DNA of 64,000 bases. Origin: Blattamonas nauphoetae (lineage: Eukaryota; Preaxostyla; Oxymonadida). Under the pieces are notes generated by a model, which had not been told where the DNA came from, did not search any database, and saw only the letters and a program-made list of their open reading frames with translations. The stretch lies in assembly GCA_033064195.1 (NCBI GenBank), contig JARBJD010000183.1, positions 1 through 64,000 on the forward strand. The letters run 5' to 3'. A program made the translations under genes and the position numbers. Shown one piece after another: positions 44,601-56,054 of the stretch. The stretch's first letter is position 1. Each line of letters begins with the position of its first letter.

Positions 44601-47600
44601 AACTGAACACGATTGAAGAGTGAGTGTGCCAGATGTGAGAGTGATCAGAGGAGACGACGAGAGAGTAAACGATGAAACAGAGCACGATGTCAACGAGAGA
44701 GACCCAGATTTCACAATGAATAGCGATTCAGAACGTGTGATTGTGTCAGTGTTCTGGTTGGATGATTGTGGGAGTGGAATGAATGAGATGGATGTGAACG
44801 AGAGAGTTGATGTCTGCGTGGTGAACGAGGCTGTGTTCGCAATGGAGAGAACTTTGTTCGTGTTGTCCGATGATTTCACAGACAACGCTTTCGACGATGT
44901 GAAACCAGCAGATTCGATGAGGTCACTGCTCACAACAATCGCTTCACCAACTCCAACTTTGTTCGCATTTTCGGAGATGGATGAGCATGGAAGAATTGAT
45001 AGACCACATTTCGAGTGACTTCCACCAGATCGATCAACGAACAGTGTCTTCGAATCATAAGGATGCCAGCGGTAGATCAGCTCCTCCACTTCTCCATTCG
45101 AGTCAATCACAACAAACTCGTCGATTTCGGATTTCGTGAATCGAGCTTTATTTGGCGTCGAAGGACCCCAAGTCTGAATTTGAGAGGCGAGTGATGAAAT
45201 CGATGTTGAGTCCAGTCCAGTCGATGAAGAAAGCACAACATGGCTTCCTTTTCCATTCGAAGATATCTCCCTAACTTCAGTTGTTACTGTGAAAGAAAGA
45301 GTCGAGTCAGCATGAAGAAGCAATGCTGTTCCAAGTGAGGCGTGAGTGAAAGTGATGTGTGGATCAGAGTGTCAATCAATGTCAGAGTTCCATCTGACTT
45401 CACATCAATCAGCTTCGTCGTTTTCGCTGGAACAACCAGAGGCGACAAACTGTCTGACGATCCTATCAGACACGATGAGAACTTCATTTCTCCATTTTCA
45501 ACCACGAAAAGCGTAGGGGATGAATTTGTCTTAGCAACCGTGAAGATGAGAGAGGTGAGCGAGAGTGTTATCAAGGGTGTGTTGATTGTCATTGAGCTGG
45601 TGTCGTTCAACGTGATTGTTTGTCTTTCTTCAGAGCACGACTTCAGAGTGATTGATGAGAGGAAAGAGAGAGGTGCGGAGAGTGTGTTGGAGACAGAGAA
45701 GGAGATCGTGTCAATCGAGTTCAGTCCAGCTGACGAGAAGGCAGAGTCGAGGGTTGTGCATTTGAATGTCGACGATCCACAGTTCGGATGATCAACAGCA
45801 TCTTCATCCAACCCAATCACCACTTCTGAAGAAGGAGACACCAGCCAATACACAAGCGACCCTCTCCTCCACTTCTCACTTTCGTCCATCGAAATGTCTT
45901 CTCCCCAAAGTGATGTGAGATGCTGTTTTGTTTGGAGATCTTCGTCCCACTGTTCTGGTTTCAGTTGTGTTTTGAAGCTTCGTCCTTTCAGTGTGAGATA
46001 CTTCCCTGTTTGTTGATCCGAGATGACATTTGTGAGTTTCAGAGTGGTGAAAGTGACATCGCCTGTCGTCTCCACCTCAATCATCGCTGTCCCTTCGAAT
46101 GTCAAATAGGTGAAGCTGGAGTTCGTCATTTCAAACGAACCCGAAATCAGCTCGTCTTGTTCTGATGGATCTGTAGCTAACCGGATGAGAGGAGCAGAAA
46201 GAGTGGCGATTGATGTGGTGAGGGTTGAGGAGAATGTGACAGTGTCCAGGATGAGCGAGTTCCCGACAGAGGAGATCGGAGAAATCGATGTCGTTGTCCC
46301 GCTCTCGCTCATGAAAAAGCAGTTTTTCATCGCAACTCGTCCCTCTTTGGAGTTCACCATCACGGCTTGGTGTAAATGTGTCAACGAAAACTTGATCCTC
46401 TCTAAAGTCAACCTCGATCCATCAATAATCGTGAACACGACTCCCTCCTTCGTGTCATACGTCGCTGAGAGAGACAGAACGTAACCAGAGTAGATTGCCG
46501 ACGTAACATAACCCAAATAGATGAGATCGATTGTCTCCAAAACGACTGGTTCGGTGGTCATTGGATTGGGATATTGTTTACATTGTCGCTGGAGCAGGCT
46601 ATCGTTTTCATATGTTGTTCGAAGAAATTGGAGTGCATATTCGAGAGTCTTGCAGTGAGAGCCTTCCCACTTGCAGGCAGGAGTCAACGTGGCTGATGTT
46701 GAATTTGAAATTGTCAATGTGGGGAATGGAAGAAAGTTCGAGATTCTGTGGAGTTCAGCGTCATCCAGATTACGGTTCTCGATTTCGAGGTGTGGGAATC
46801 TGCTGTAGGAGCCAGCATAAGTGTTTCCCAATCGCGTTGAGTCTGCTCCTCCCAGAACTGTCTCCTCGAGGAACACATCATTCCCAAAATCTGCGGTGTT
46901 ATCCTCAAAATGAGATGACTCTAGATTGATAGCAGTCTTTGAACTTGTCGTCCCCTTCACAAAGATCGCTCCTCCCTTCCCACAATCAACTCCACTCTCA
47001 TCCACATCATGTGCAGAGTTGCCAGTGAAATTTGAATTCGTCCACGAAAGCGAGGAGGTGAAGTCCTATCCAAAGTCAACCCAGAACACTCCTCCACTCT
47101 TCGCAGAATTTGAAATGAAAGATGACCCGGAGATTGTCAGAGTGGACGAGACAATGTACGCAACTCCACCTTCATCAGCACGGCAGTTTGTGTGGGTTCC
47201 TATGCTCATGTTCAAACTGGAATCCAACAAGAAAAAAACGCCCCCTTCTTCAGCCTCGCAGTTCGTGAAGGATCCTCCGCTCAATAGCAAACTTGAGTCC
47301 ACCAAATAAATGACTCCGCCTTGTTTCGCTGAGCACGAGGTCAGTGTCCACGAAGAAGAGTTGACAGTTGAATTCTGGCAATAAATGAGGCCACCCTGTC
47401 GGCCTGAACTTGAATTACTGGAATCTGAACGGATAGTGACAGCACCATTTTCGAGATGGAGGAATGCGCCTTGGGCAGTGGACTTCAGAAGTTGGATCTT
47501 GTTTGAGGAGAGTTTGACTGTTGAATCTTTGACGTATGCAAACGATGCTGAATGTTCGAAAGTCATTTTCAAAGTCAGAACGGACAGATCAACCTCACTT

Positions 47601-50600
47601 GCTCCCTCGCAGACGATGAATGGGGCTGTGAGAGGATTCGCGAGAAGAGGAGTGGCGGATGAGTAGCGGAGGTAGGCATCCTTGTCAGTTCGGTTGAGTT
47701 GAATGAAGGGAGTTTTGTCCAAAGTGAACGGTTGGGGGAAGTACTGATTCATAACAGAGATACGTGGACCAGTGGAAACGATGAAAGGAGCAGTGAGTGT
47801 GGTCGTAGCGGTGAGTTTGATAGCGACGTATCTGAGTTCAATCGACGAATAGTCATCGCATTCGAATGCTGGCTTTGCCAGCTCATCAAATACGAATTGG
47901 ACATAGTAGAACGATAAGGATGCATCTTTGAGTGTGATGAACACTTTGTTCTGTTGATCCACTGTGATGATTGATTCGTTGTAGTTTCCGAGAGATACGG
48001 ATACGGATGAATTCTGAAAAATGAATGGCGTCATTGTCTCGCTATGATAAAAGTTTGTGGATAGATCAGTGTGGGTATTGTTCCGAAGACGAGATTCAAG
48101 AAGTTGCTGGAGAGTGAATGTATCGAAGATATAATCTGTGATCGTTTTGTATCGATAACTCCAAGTCAGAGGATCATCAATACCATCTGAGGACATCTTA
48201 AGGAGACGAGGAGGAGGAACAACGGGGTATTTCGAGTTGATCAGGATGGATTGGAGGGACGGGAAGGATTGGATGGTCGCCAAGTTGAGATTGAGTTGTG
48301 AGTCATCGAATGACTTGAGGACGGCATCATCTCCCCTCACAGCGTTAGGGACACCTTCCCCAGCATAGTTTCGATCAAAATAACTATTTCCAATCTCAAC
48401 AGCGCTGGTTACGTTGTTCTCCAAATCAATCGCTCCTGCTCGTCCTTTCGTTGTGCACGCTCCAAAACGACAATAAAGCACTTGCACTTCTCCACCCGTC
48501 TTTCCCTCAATGCAGCTTGCACACTGAATGGATTCCACTGGAGTTGGTTTGGAGCTGGTTCGTGTGATGGTCAGAAAGATGGTGTTGGTGACGGCGAGGG
48601 AGGATGTTCCAGACACACAGACCAGTGATTCTTCTGATTCGATGTTCTTGAAGAACGAGTGGCGGATCTCGCACGAACCAGCTGCAAACCGAAACAAACA
48701 AGCGGTGTGTTCAGAGACATCTTCCACAATCACATCCAACACACACACACTCGCACTGTCTTTCGATGAACCAAAACATGACGATGGCGATGAAGGAACG
48801 AGTCGGAGCGAGTGGAGAGTGAGCTTGCCAGTTGATTTCGAAATGAAGCCACCGGTTGTCAACTGCGTTGAGTGGATCTCGCTGATATTCGATCCAGCAC
48901 CGACAATCTCGACAATCTGCGACACCTCCAGAAGAGTGTCCTCAGTGAATGAACCATCCGAGAAAGTGATGACGGTGTGCAGCAGCGGAGTTGTTGAATT
49001 GTTTCCGAGAGCATCTGACAGCGACGTGAAAGTTTGGATTGGCTGTTCTGCGTCTTCTTCTGGTTCGATTGACTCTGTCTTGGTCGACTCTTCGTCGGCT
49101 GGCACTTCCGGATCGGTTGGGGGTATTACCACTCTCATCTCGTTCTTTGACACTTCCCCAGGAATGAACAGATCTGTCAGCAATTCTTTTCGATTCTGCC
49201 ACGAAATTCCGAAGTACATTGGCCGATTGGATGAGCATCCAGTCACAGTTGTTTCGTTCAGACACGTGATCTCAGTCTGATAGACATTGACATCCAACTT
49301 ATTCGCAGTCTCCAGTTCAAATCGGCAGGATTCGAAGATGTAGGCGTAGTTGTTATATGTCGTCATGACAAAGGCTGTGCTCCCAGTCACATTGGTGAAG
49401 GAGCAGAAGTAGAAGAAGGAATGAGTATATCTGACATCGAAAATTGATTGTCCTCCAGAGCACCGCGTGAAGGAGCATGTGTCCACGACCAGCGATGGAA
49501 GATTGTACGAGTAAATGAGGCTTCGTGAAGATGGTATCGAACAGTCTGTGAAGTCACATTTGTGGAAGACAACGTGGCTTATTGAAGATAGTTCAACAAT
49601 CGAGCTCGATGTGCTTGTCGACTTGCCAGTGAAAGCGGTTCCTGAGAAGAGAATCATCAATCGTTCTCCGAATATTGAGTAGATTGAACAGTCATTGAGT
49701 TTGCAGTCCAAAAAGAGATGGGGATGTGTCCTGTATGATGTCCGGCCATAATTGATCGATGTGTCGGTGATTTCAGTTCGTGTGAAGCCTGACGACGTCA
49801 CGACGTCCAAACGAGAGAGGTCGATCTTTGAATTTGTGTTGTGGATGAGTGAATCAGTCACTGTGAGGAACTTTGTCGGCGTAGTAGGAGAAGAAGTGTC
49901 TGAAGAGAAGTAGATCACAAGTCCTGTAGATGTCGCATCACCAACAAAACGACTGTTGGTGATGGTGAATGATATGCTGGTGGACGAAGTTGAGTAGCTG
50001 GAAAGGAATCCTCCATTGTTCCTGTGTGTCGTGTCTTCGCTCAACGTGAAATTGCACTCTGTGATGACTAGCGGAGCTGTTGAGTAATAGGTGCCGATTC
50101 CGCCTCCCTGCTGTTTGGCGTTGATATCGTTCGAAGGATACCAATCTTCGAAGGAGCAGGTGTCAATCGTGTTTGTCGTTGTGCTCATGTTGTATAGATA
50201 GACACACCCTCCATACACGGGTGATGAGCTATCGACAGAGCATTTTGAGAAGATGCAGGAGTTGAGAGAAAGAGTTGTGCTTATGTGAGAGTATCTTAAG
50301 CAGAGATTGATGGCTGACCCACCTGCCAATTGTTCTGATGACGAAGTCAATGAGTATTTCATGTTTGTGAACTTGCATTGAGTGAATGTGACTTCAACAC
50401 TGGTGAGATTGAACCTGTTCTCACCAGAATACTCTTGTCCAGAATATGCTTTATCGGCGTTGTCAAGTTCGGTTTGACTGGAGCGGCCGTGTGAGGTTGG
50501 AAACGAGTGGCAGCTGAGGGTCGGAGGAGAGGCAGTGAGGACTGATGGGCGTTCGGATGATGTGGTGTGGCACCAGTCGAATGTGCTGTTCGAACACAAA

Positions 50601-51484
50601 AATGACCCTCCTCCATTCACATCCCGCAGCACTGTCCCCGAAAGATGGTTGTTGCTTCCATAAATCCCACATCCAACCATTCTCTGCCAAAACAGCGACG
50701 ATGCTTCTTTCACTTCCCCAGGCAGAGACGACACGTTCATAATTCGCATTTCTGAAACCGTCGTCGAAATGCCCTCGAAAGAGCAGAGGTCGTTGCGATG
50801 GTTTGTCTGCGACACACAAACACCATCTGCCCCAACCACTTTCATGTTCGCCATTCTCGTACCAACTATATTCATGTCCAAAGTGCCTGCCGTGCTGTCT
50901 TTCCGCATATCCTCCACAATCGCCGACAGATGATGAACTGCATTCTTCAGTGTGCACCACGCCAATGTCAGCGAGGACGATGATTGTGGAGATGGAGAGC
51001 TTGACCGAAGAACGAACAGTGACTTCAGATCCGTCCAGAAGAACTCACAAAAAGAGACGTGGACGGTCGATGAATCGAGGACGGCACATTTCACGTCATG
51101 ATTCACAGTCTCAGATGACATGTCCAGAACAACATCCACAACCGACAGTGACGCGTTCTGAAGGTTAAAAAGGCTGTGGATTCCATTTGACGGAGGAGAG
51201 TTGCCTTCTTTTGCGATCAGATTCTCGCGGTCACAGCTTGCATCCAGATATCTGAGAGATGTGTGTGGTTGACCTTTCATCACGATGCTTGAGGAAATAA
51301 GCGCATAATCGTGGGAATGCACAACACCGTCTGGAAGGGAGACGCTGTATTGAGAGTCTGATGATTCACGGTGTAATGACGGTTGGATGATGTTGTTTAT
51401 GTTGAAAAGAGTTGATGAAGGAATAGGAGAGATGTGGGGTCTCAGAATGGAGGTAAAGATAGTGATGAAATAGATGGTTATCAT
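41664..51484 (-). pseudogene. Giant Pmp-like receptor pseudokinase C, mosaic, broken
   Basis: Same architecture as A and B: signal peptide, Pmp-like beta-helix ectodomain (Gly-Gly repeats about 47420-46900), membrane helix near 42690-42600 and dead kinase fold near 42330-41700. Two lesions: an in-frame TAG at 47066-47068 where gene A has CAG (Gln), and a one-base deletion near 45359 where gene B has an extra T in GTGATGTGTTGG. The frame is otherwise open. By similarity the 5' half follows A, the stretch about 46090-44950 follows B, the membrane-proximal ectodomain near 44120-43900 follows A, and the cytoplasmic part follows B. It is either a recent pseudogene or a functional gene with assembly/recoding issues. 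Confidence 0.82.
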
Positions 51485-51636
51485 CGGCGACTGAAATGCT
51501 TTGTTTTTTGCTGGATATGAGAGAGAGAATCAGGAGATTCCGGCAAATACTGAATAAAGGGTTCGATCTGATCCAACCGAACTGCTCAAAATGTCTAGAT
51601 TTATCATTGTCATAATTCCGTTTTTGTCTAGATTCT
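51485..51636. promoter_or_regulatory. Divergent promoter region of gene C and the serpin
   Basis: Only 152 bp separate the ATG of gene C (minus) from that of the serpin (plus), so the two share a divergent control region. The half nearer gene C carries the block it shares with gene A's 5' flank. Confidence 0.5.
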
Positions 51637-53225
51637 ATGTCCAATATCATCACAGAGAAACCTCCAGGGCCTGAATTTGTGTTTTCAACATTTAACAAAA
51701 CCAAATTCGAAGCTTCCCTACAAGACCAATCAGCCAGTGTTGGGCAGTTCGGACAGAAACTGACGACTCTGCTTGGATCGTCGGGAAGGAATGTTTTCAT
51801 TTCGCCACTGTCGATCCACGAGTGTTTATTGATGACTGGAAATGGAGCGATGGGAAACACGCTGCGTTCAATGAAGGAGACCCTCTGTCTTCCAAATGCA
51901 TCGAGTGATGAGCCAGTCTGTATTTTGAAATTTCATGTTTTGAATATCTGCTTTTCGTGCGATTCAGATCAACTCGCTCCATTCGATGCTAACAGCAGGA
52001 AGACAGATGGAAAATCGGATTCCTCTCTTCACAATGGCTAACTCGTTGTGGATTTCGGATAAATTCAGAGTTTACTCTGGTTTTCTGTCGGAAAGCGAGT
52101 CGATCTTCGATGCGACAGCAAAATCAGTGGACTTCTCAAGTCGAAAGTTTGATCATTTCATCATTCTCTTCTTTTCCTCGTTCATTGATATTTCCCAACC
52201 ACTTTTTGTCTCTTTTCCCCAATTCTCTCTCATTCTCGTCATTTACACAATCCATCACTTTCTGCCTCCCAACAGGACTGTCTCAGCCATCAACGATTGG
52301 GTGAGCACAAATACGAAGGGTTTGATCAAAAAAGTTGTGAAAAGAATCGAACCCCATCACAAAATGCTTTTGGTCAACACTGTCCACTTCCAACAAGACT
52401 TCAAAGTGAAATTCAAGCGAAACACGACATATCCGCAGGACTTCACACAATTTGATGGAGTGAAGCGGAAGGTTCCCATGATGCACATGAAACACCCACT
52501 TCGGTATTGTCTCAATTCTGACGTTTCTGCGGTCTGCCTGGATTTTGTGCATCCCGACGCGATGATGGTTGTGATTCTTCCAAATGGTGTGTTTGTTTTC
52601 AAACACTTGAATCTGATTTTTGTTCCCCTCATCTCAGAAACTGGACAGAACGCGCTTCTCTCCACAGCCGAACAATATTTCAAACCACAAAGGTTTTCAG
52701 CCCTTGTTGAACAATGCAGCTGGAGAGAGTGTGTTCTTCGTTGTTCCTTCATTCCCATTCTGCTGATGTGATTCCGTCAGGATCAAACTTCATCTTTCGA
52801 AGTTCGAGTTGGAATGCGAAGAAGAGCTGAAGGATCCGCTGACGGCTCTTGGGATGGGAGAGGCGTTCTCAGATGCCGCTGAGTTTCCCAGAATCTCTCC
52901 CGATCCCCTCAAAATCGAGTGTGGCTTCTTCATCCTCATCTCCCACCATCCCTCCTTTTCCCAATTCTCTATCCATTCACCATCCTCCTTCCTCCCTCTT
53001 CTCTTTCCTCTCAGCCAAGTGATCCACAAAACAGTTCTGAAAGTGGCCGAGAATGGAGTCGAAGCAGCTGCAGCGACTGTCGTCATGGAAGACGATGGGG
53101 CTGGCCCTCCTCCTGCCAGCCCTCCCCCGCAGCTCGTGTTCGATCGGCCGTTCATTGTGGCATTGGCGGACAAGAGAAACGATCTGATATTCTTCGAAGG
53201 ACTCATCACCTCCATTGTTCAATAA
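51637..53225 (+). CDS. Serpin, six exons, 402 residues
   Basis: A serine-protease-inhibitor-fold protein. Exons 51637-51915, 51968-52146, 52276-52586, 52638-52728, 52781-52918 and 53015-53225 join in consistent phases to 402 residues, the usual serpin length. Introns are 52, 129, 51, 52 and 96 nt (GTCTGT, GTTTGA, GTGTGT, GTGTGT, GTGTGG donors; -CAG ends). Landmarks: Asn-Val-Phe-Ile-Ser-Pro-Leu-Ser; Ala-Asn-Ser-Leu-Trp-Ile; Ile-Asn-Asp-Trp-Val; Leu-Val-Asn-Thr-Val-His-Phe; His-Leu-Ser-Lys-Phe-Glu-Leu-Glu; Ile-His-Lys-Thr; hinge Glu-Asn-Gly-Val-Glu-Ala-Ala-Ala-Ala-Thr; and Asp-Arg-Pro-Phe-Ile. The hinge is of the inhibitory type. The reactive loop is acidic then Pro-rich (Met-Glu-Asp-Asp-Gly-Ala-Gly-Pro-Pro-Pro), with P1 near Asp/Gly by the standard count. 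No signal peptide is seen, so it is probably cytosolic. Confidence 0.94.
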
Positions 53226-53305
53226 TTCTCAATTTCTCTCTTTCATCACTCTTGATTGCTTTTATTCTCAAGATTTTCTCGTTCTCTCGTTCCATACTTG
53301 GTCTG

Positions 53306-53350
53306 TTAAGCTGTGTCCAGTCGAGGTGTGATTGTCCAGTCCAATGTCCA
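53306..53350 (+). repeat. Possible fragment of TTAA MITE end
   Basis: CTGTTAAG followed by several GTCCAG/TGTCCA words resembles, in orientation and spacing, the terminal part of the TTAA element at 55577-55937. No matching opposite end is evident, so it may be a truncated relative. Confidence 0.3.
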
Positions 53351-53816
53351 GTCTCCTATTTGGGCGTCGCGGCGCTGGTAAAAATCTATTATGCTTTCGA
53401 CAGCTCGATCTCAATACGAATCGTGGTTGGAGGGATGATATTAAAGAAAGCATCCACAGAATGCCTGTGAAAGAGGATATCTCCTGCCCACATACACGTG
53501 AAGAGAGTTGGGGATCGATTCAGGAACAGCATGGGTTCGATCAAAGAGTGAATCTCACTCTTGGTGTTTTCTCGTTCAGACAAGAAACGAACGAGATACA
53601 TACAAACAAATGGCATATCTCAAAGAATGAGGAATGAATGATGTGGGATCTGATGAAAACAGAATGCGAATGAATGTGCAAATCCTCCTCTCCCTACTCT
53701 TCATGTTCTCTCGCTTTTATCATCTCCTCATCATGCTTCTTTGTACTCTTCTCTCGTTGTGTTCTTTCTCCAATTCTAGACGGTGTCTGTTTGTTAAGTT
53801 GAGTAGTCCAGATAAA

Positions 53817-54202
53817 CATCTGTCACTCCGGCTTCCGGTTCTTGGGTCTTGCCAAATTGAGGTAAGGTTAGATCGTTGGTGTTTTGCGAATTTAGGTTAA
53901 TGTTGAAGGAAAACAAGTTTCGAAAATGAGATAGGAGAAACAAGGGACAGTATTTGAAGTGAAAGCTGTTGTGAGGTCTGAATTTGCTGATGATCGGAGT
54001 GAATCATGGGTTCGCTTGGAGTAGATCTCACCAACGATAGCTGAACTACGATCACTAAATCATTGATTCAACTAGAGAAGCTCTGAACTGCAGTTTTGTG
54101 GAACAGGGAAAAACTGAAATGGAGTTAAAAGAATGAGTGGTCTGATCGCACCCTTTATTCCTTGTTACAAGACCCAAGAACCGGAAGTCGGAGTGACAGA
54201 TG
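53817..54202. repeat. 35-bp inverted-repeat element
   Basis: Arms 53817-53851 (beginning CATCTGTCACTCCG) and 54168-54202 (ending CGGAGTGACAGATG) are reverse complements over 35 bp with one mismatch. They enclose about 316 bp without a coding frame. The layout fits a small non-autonomous DNA transposon (MITE), though no target-site duplication is visible directly outside the arms; a hairpin-forming regulatory structure is the alternative. Confidence 0.65.
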
Positions 54203-55576
54203 GTGAGGAGTCAGATATAGTTCAGATTTGAAGATTTGCTGTTTCGGATCATCGCACGGGTTCGACGAGACGATAAATTTCGAGCATCCTCTTTGTACGA
54301 GGAGTTGGAGTATCGCTCACTCGCCTGATATTCTTTTGACTCTCACAGAGTGTGGATGAAAACTGAATCGACACAATCGATTGATGTGTTGCTTGTTGAA
54401 CACCAGATGCTTGGAACAATCACACTGGATCGACGGAAGAGAAGCTTCAGTGGCGACAAAGTTGAATCAACTTGGGAGAAGATAGAACGATAAAAATGAA
54501 TATCACACCACTTCCGAACTAAGTTTCGATTGAAGGAGATGAGGGGGGAGACTAGAAGGGGTGTTTAATTCGAGAAATGTTGTCATTTGTCCTTTTCTGT
54601 TCTTCGTTTGATCCTGGACAAGTTCGAAGTGTCGATGATGGTTGGGATGAAAGGGGATAATTATGGAGTTTGCGCATCGATAGAATCGTTTTTCAATCAC
54701 AAAGAGTAACTTAACACCGATCAATCGTCGGATATTGTTCGGATGCGTTTAGGTGAACTCGTCGTTCAACCAGTACAACTCCGCAAACATTGCTACATGT
54801 ATTTTTCTAAAAGGAGTGAATGAGAAGACGTTGAAAGTGGAGAGGTGGGAATGCACACTGTCGTGATTTCGTCCCCGTTCGAGAGATGTCACGTTCACCA
54901 CATCCAATTCTGACTCCTGTTCCTCATTGTCGAAGATCAAGACAGGAAGATGATGTGCTTCAATTCCTTCTTCCTTGTTTTTCTCTCCTCCGCTTCTTTC
55001 CGCTCACCTTTAGATTCTTTCGCTATCTTCTCTTATCTGTCCCTCAGTCCCTGTTCAAATGAGAGAAGTGAATATAAGAGTGATGAAGGACAAATTAAAT
55101 CAAAAAAAACGTCAAAAAGAAAATAAGCGAGAGATGGCTACCGAAAATAGCAACTCCACCATCCTTGTGCATTTTGGGGCACAATTTGTCCATCATTGTG
55201 AAAGGTTCCTTTGTACACATTCGAATTTCTTTATCTTTCCACATGATGACTGTCGTTCGTTTCTTCTCAGAGCAGAAGGGGAACGTAAGAGGGATTGTGT
55301 CGACTTGTCGCATGTGGATGAGTGATCACTCTGTTCCTGCGAGAGATTGAGATAGAGTGTGTGAAGGAGGTGTCAATACATTGAAAAAAAAGAGAGAAAA
55401 CACTGTCAATGACGATTCAAACCGTTGTGAGTTTGGCCACATCCAGGGCCAGCAAAACGCAGAGATGAAGACATTGCAGTGCCCAAACAAAGAGAGGAGA
55501 TCTAATATTAATCAAAAAAGTGAGAGATAAGTGGTAAAATCAAACTGCAATCGGAATTGAGAATGAACTGTGTCCC

Positions 55577-55937
55577 TTAATAGGTGTCGATTGGACAGTC
55601 CAGGACTGGACAGTCTATTGGACTGTCCAATTTGGCCGACTCTTCAAAACCTCAAAAAACACGATGCACTAATTGAGGAGACCCCAGAAAATACCTGCCA
55701 TCGAATTGTCCAATGGTGTCCAATTGTGTCCAATCATGGGTGGATCAAGCTGATCCTCGCATGTCGCAGAATGGACTCTGATTCAAGCCATTTCGCCCTT
55801 TCTCGTGTTATTATGATCAATTCTTTGTGAAATAGAATGGAGAAATGAATTGAGGGTGAAATGAACGAGATGAAAAAAGAGTGTCCAATTGAGGTCAACT
55901 GTCCAGTCCAACACTGGACAGTGTCCAATCCACTTAA
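55577..55937. mobile_element. MITE with TTAA flanks and GTCC-rich inverted ends
   Basis: TTAA at 55577-55580 and at 55934-55937 bracket about 353 bp. Reading inward, the left end runs ATTGGACAGTCC...GGACTGGACAGT and the right end (reverse strand) ATTGGACACTGTCC...TTGGACTGGACAGT, an imperfect terminal inverted repeat of about 40 bp itself built of short GGAC/GTCC palindromes. No ORF inside matches a transposase. A TTAA target is typical of piggyBac-type and some other cut-and-paste elements, so this is most likely a non-autonomous TTAA MITE. Confidence 0.65.
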
Positions 55938-56054
55938 CAGACCAATTCCATACAACGGTTTTTCATCTTTTATGAGCGATTTTCTGTCTTGATTTGTTGT
56001 TTGAATCACCTTACCACTGCAATGATTTTAAGGGTCCGATCATCATTCATCGTC

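Larger units (their letters stand above)
53226..55576. other. Long intergenic region with inverted repeats
   Basis: No supported gene. It contains a TTAA-GTCCAG fragment near 53306-53350, a 35-bp inverted-repeat element at 53817-54202, and scattered short frames in both strands (for example 55059-55325 plus, 55095-55313 minus) without recognisable motifs. The minus frame at 55095-55313 looks somewhat protein-like and could be an exon, but I cannot support it. Confidence 0.45.

Noticed and set aside
22363-47068. Firm claim that UAG codes for glutamine in this organism
   Set aside because: Only two cases are seen, one gene also carries a frameshift, the intact copy has none, and other genes seem to stop at TAG.
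53332-53637. Frame with a Gly-Arg-Arg-Gly-Ala-Gly-Lys-Asn string resembling a P-loop
   Set aside because: The required Ser/Thr after Lys is Asn, there is no ATP-binding fold context, and the start would not be ATG at the open end.
55059-55325. Overlapping plus and minus frames around 55.1-55.3 kb
   Set aside because: The minus frame looks mildly protein-like, but no splice, leader or family evidence supports it.
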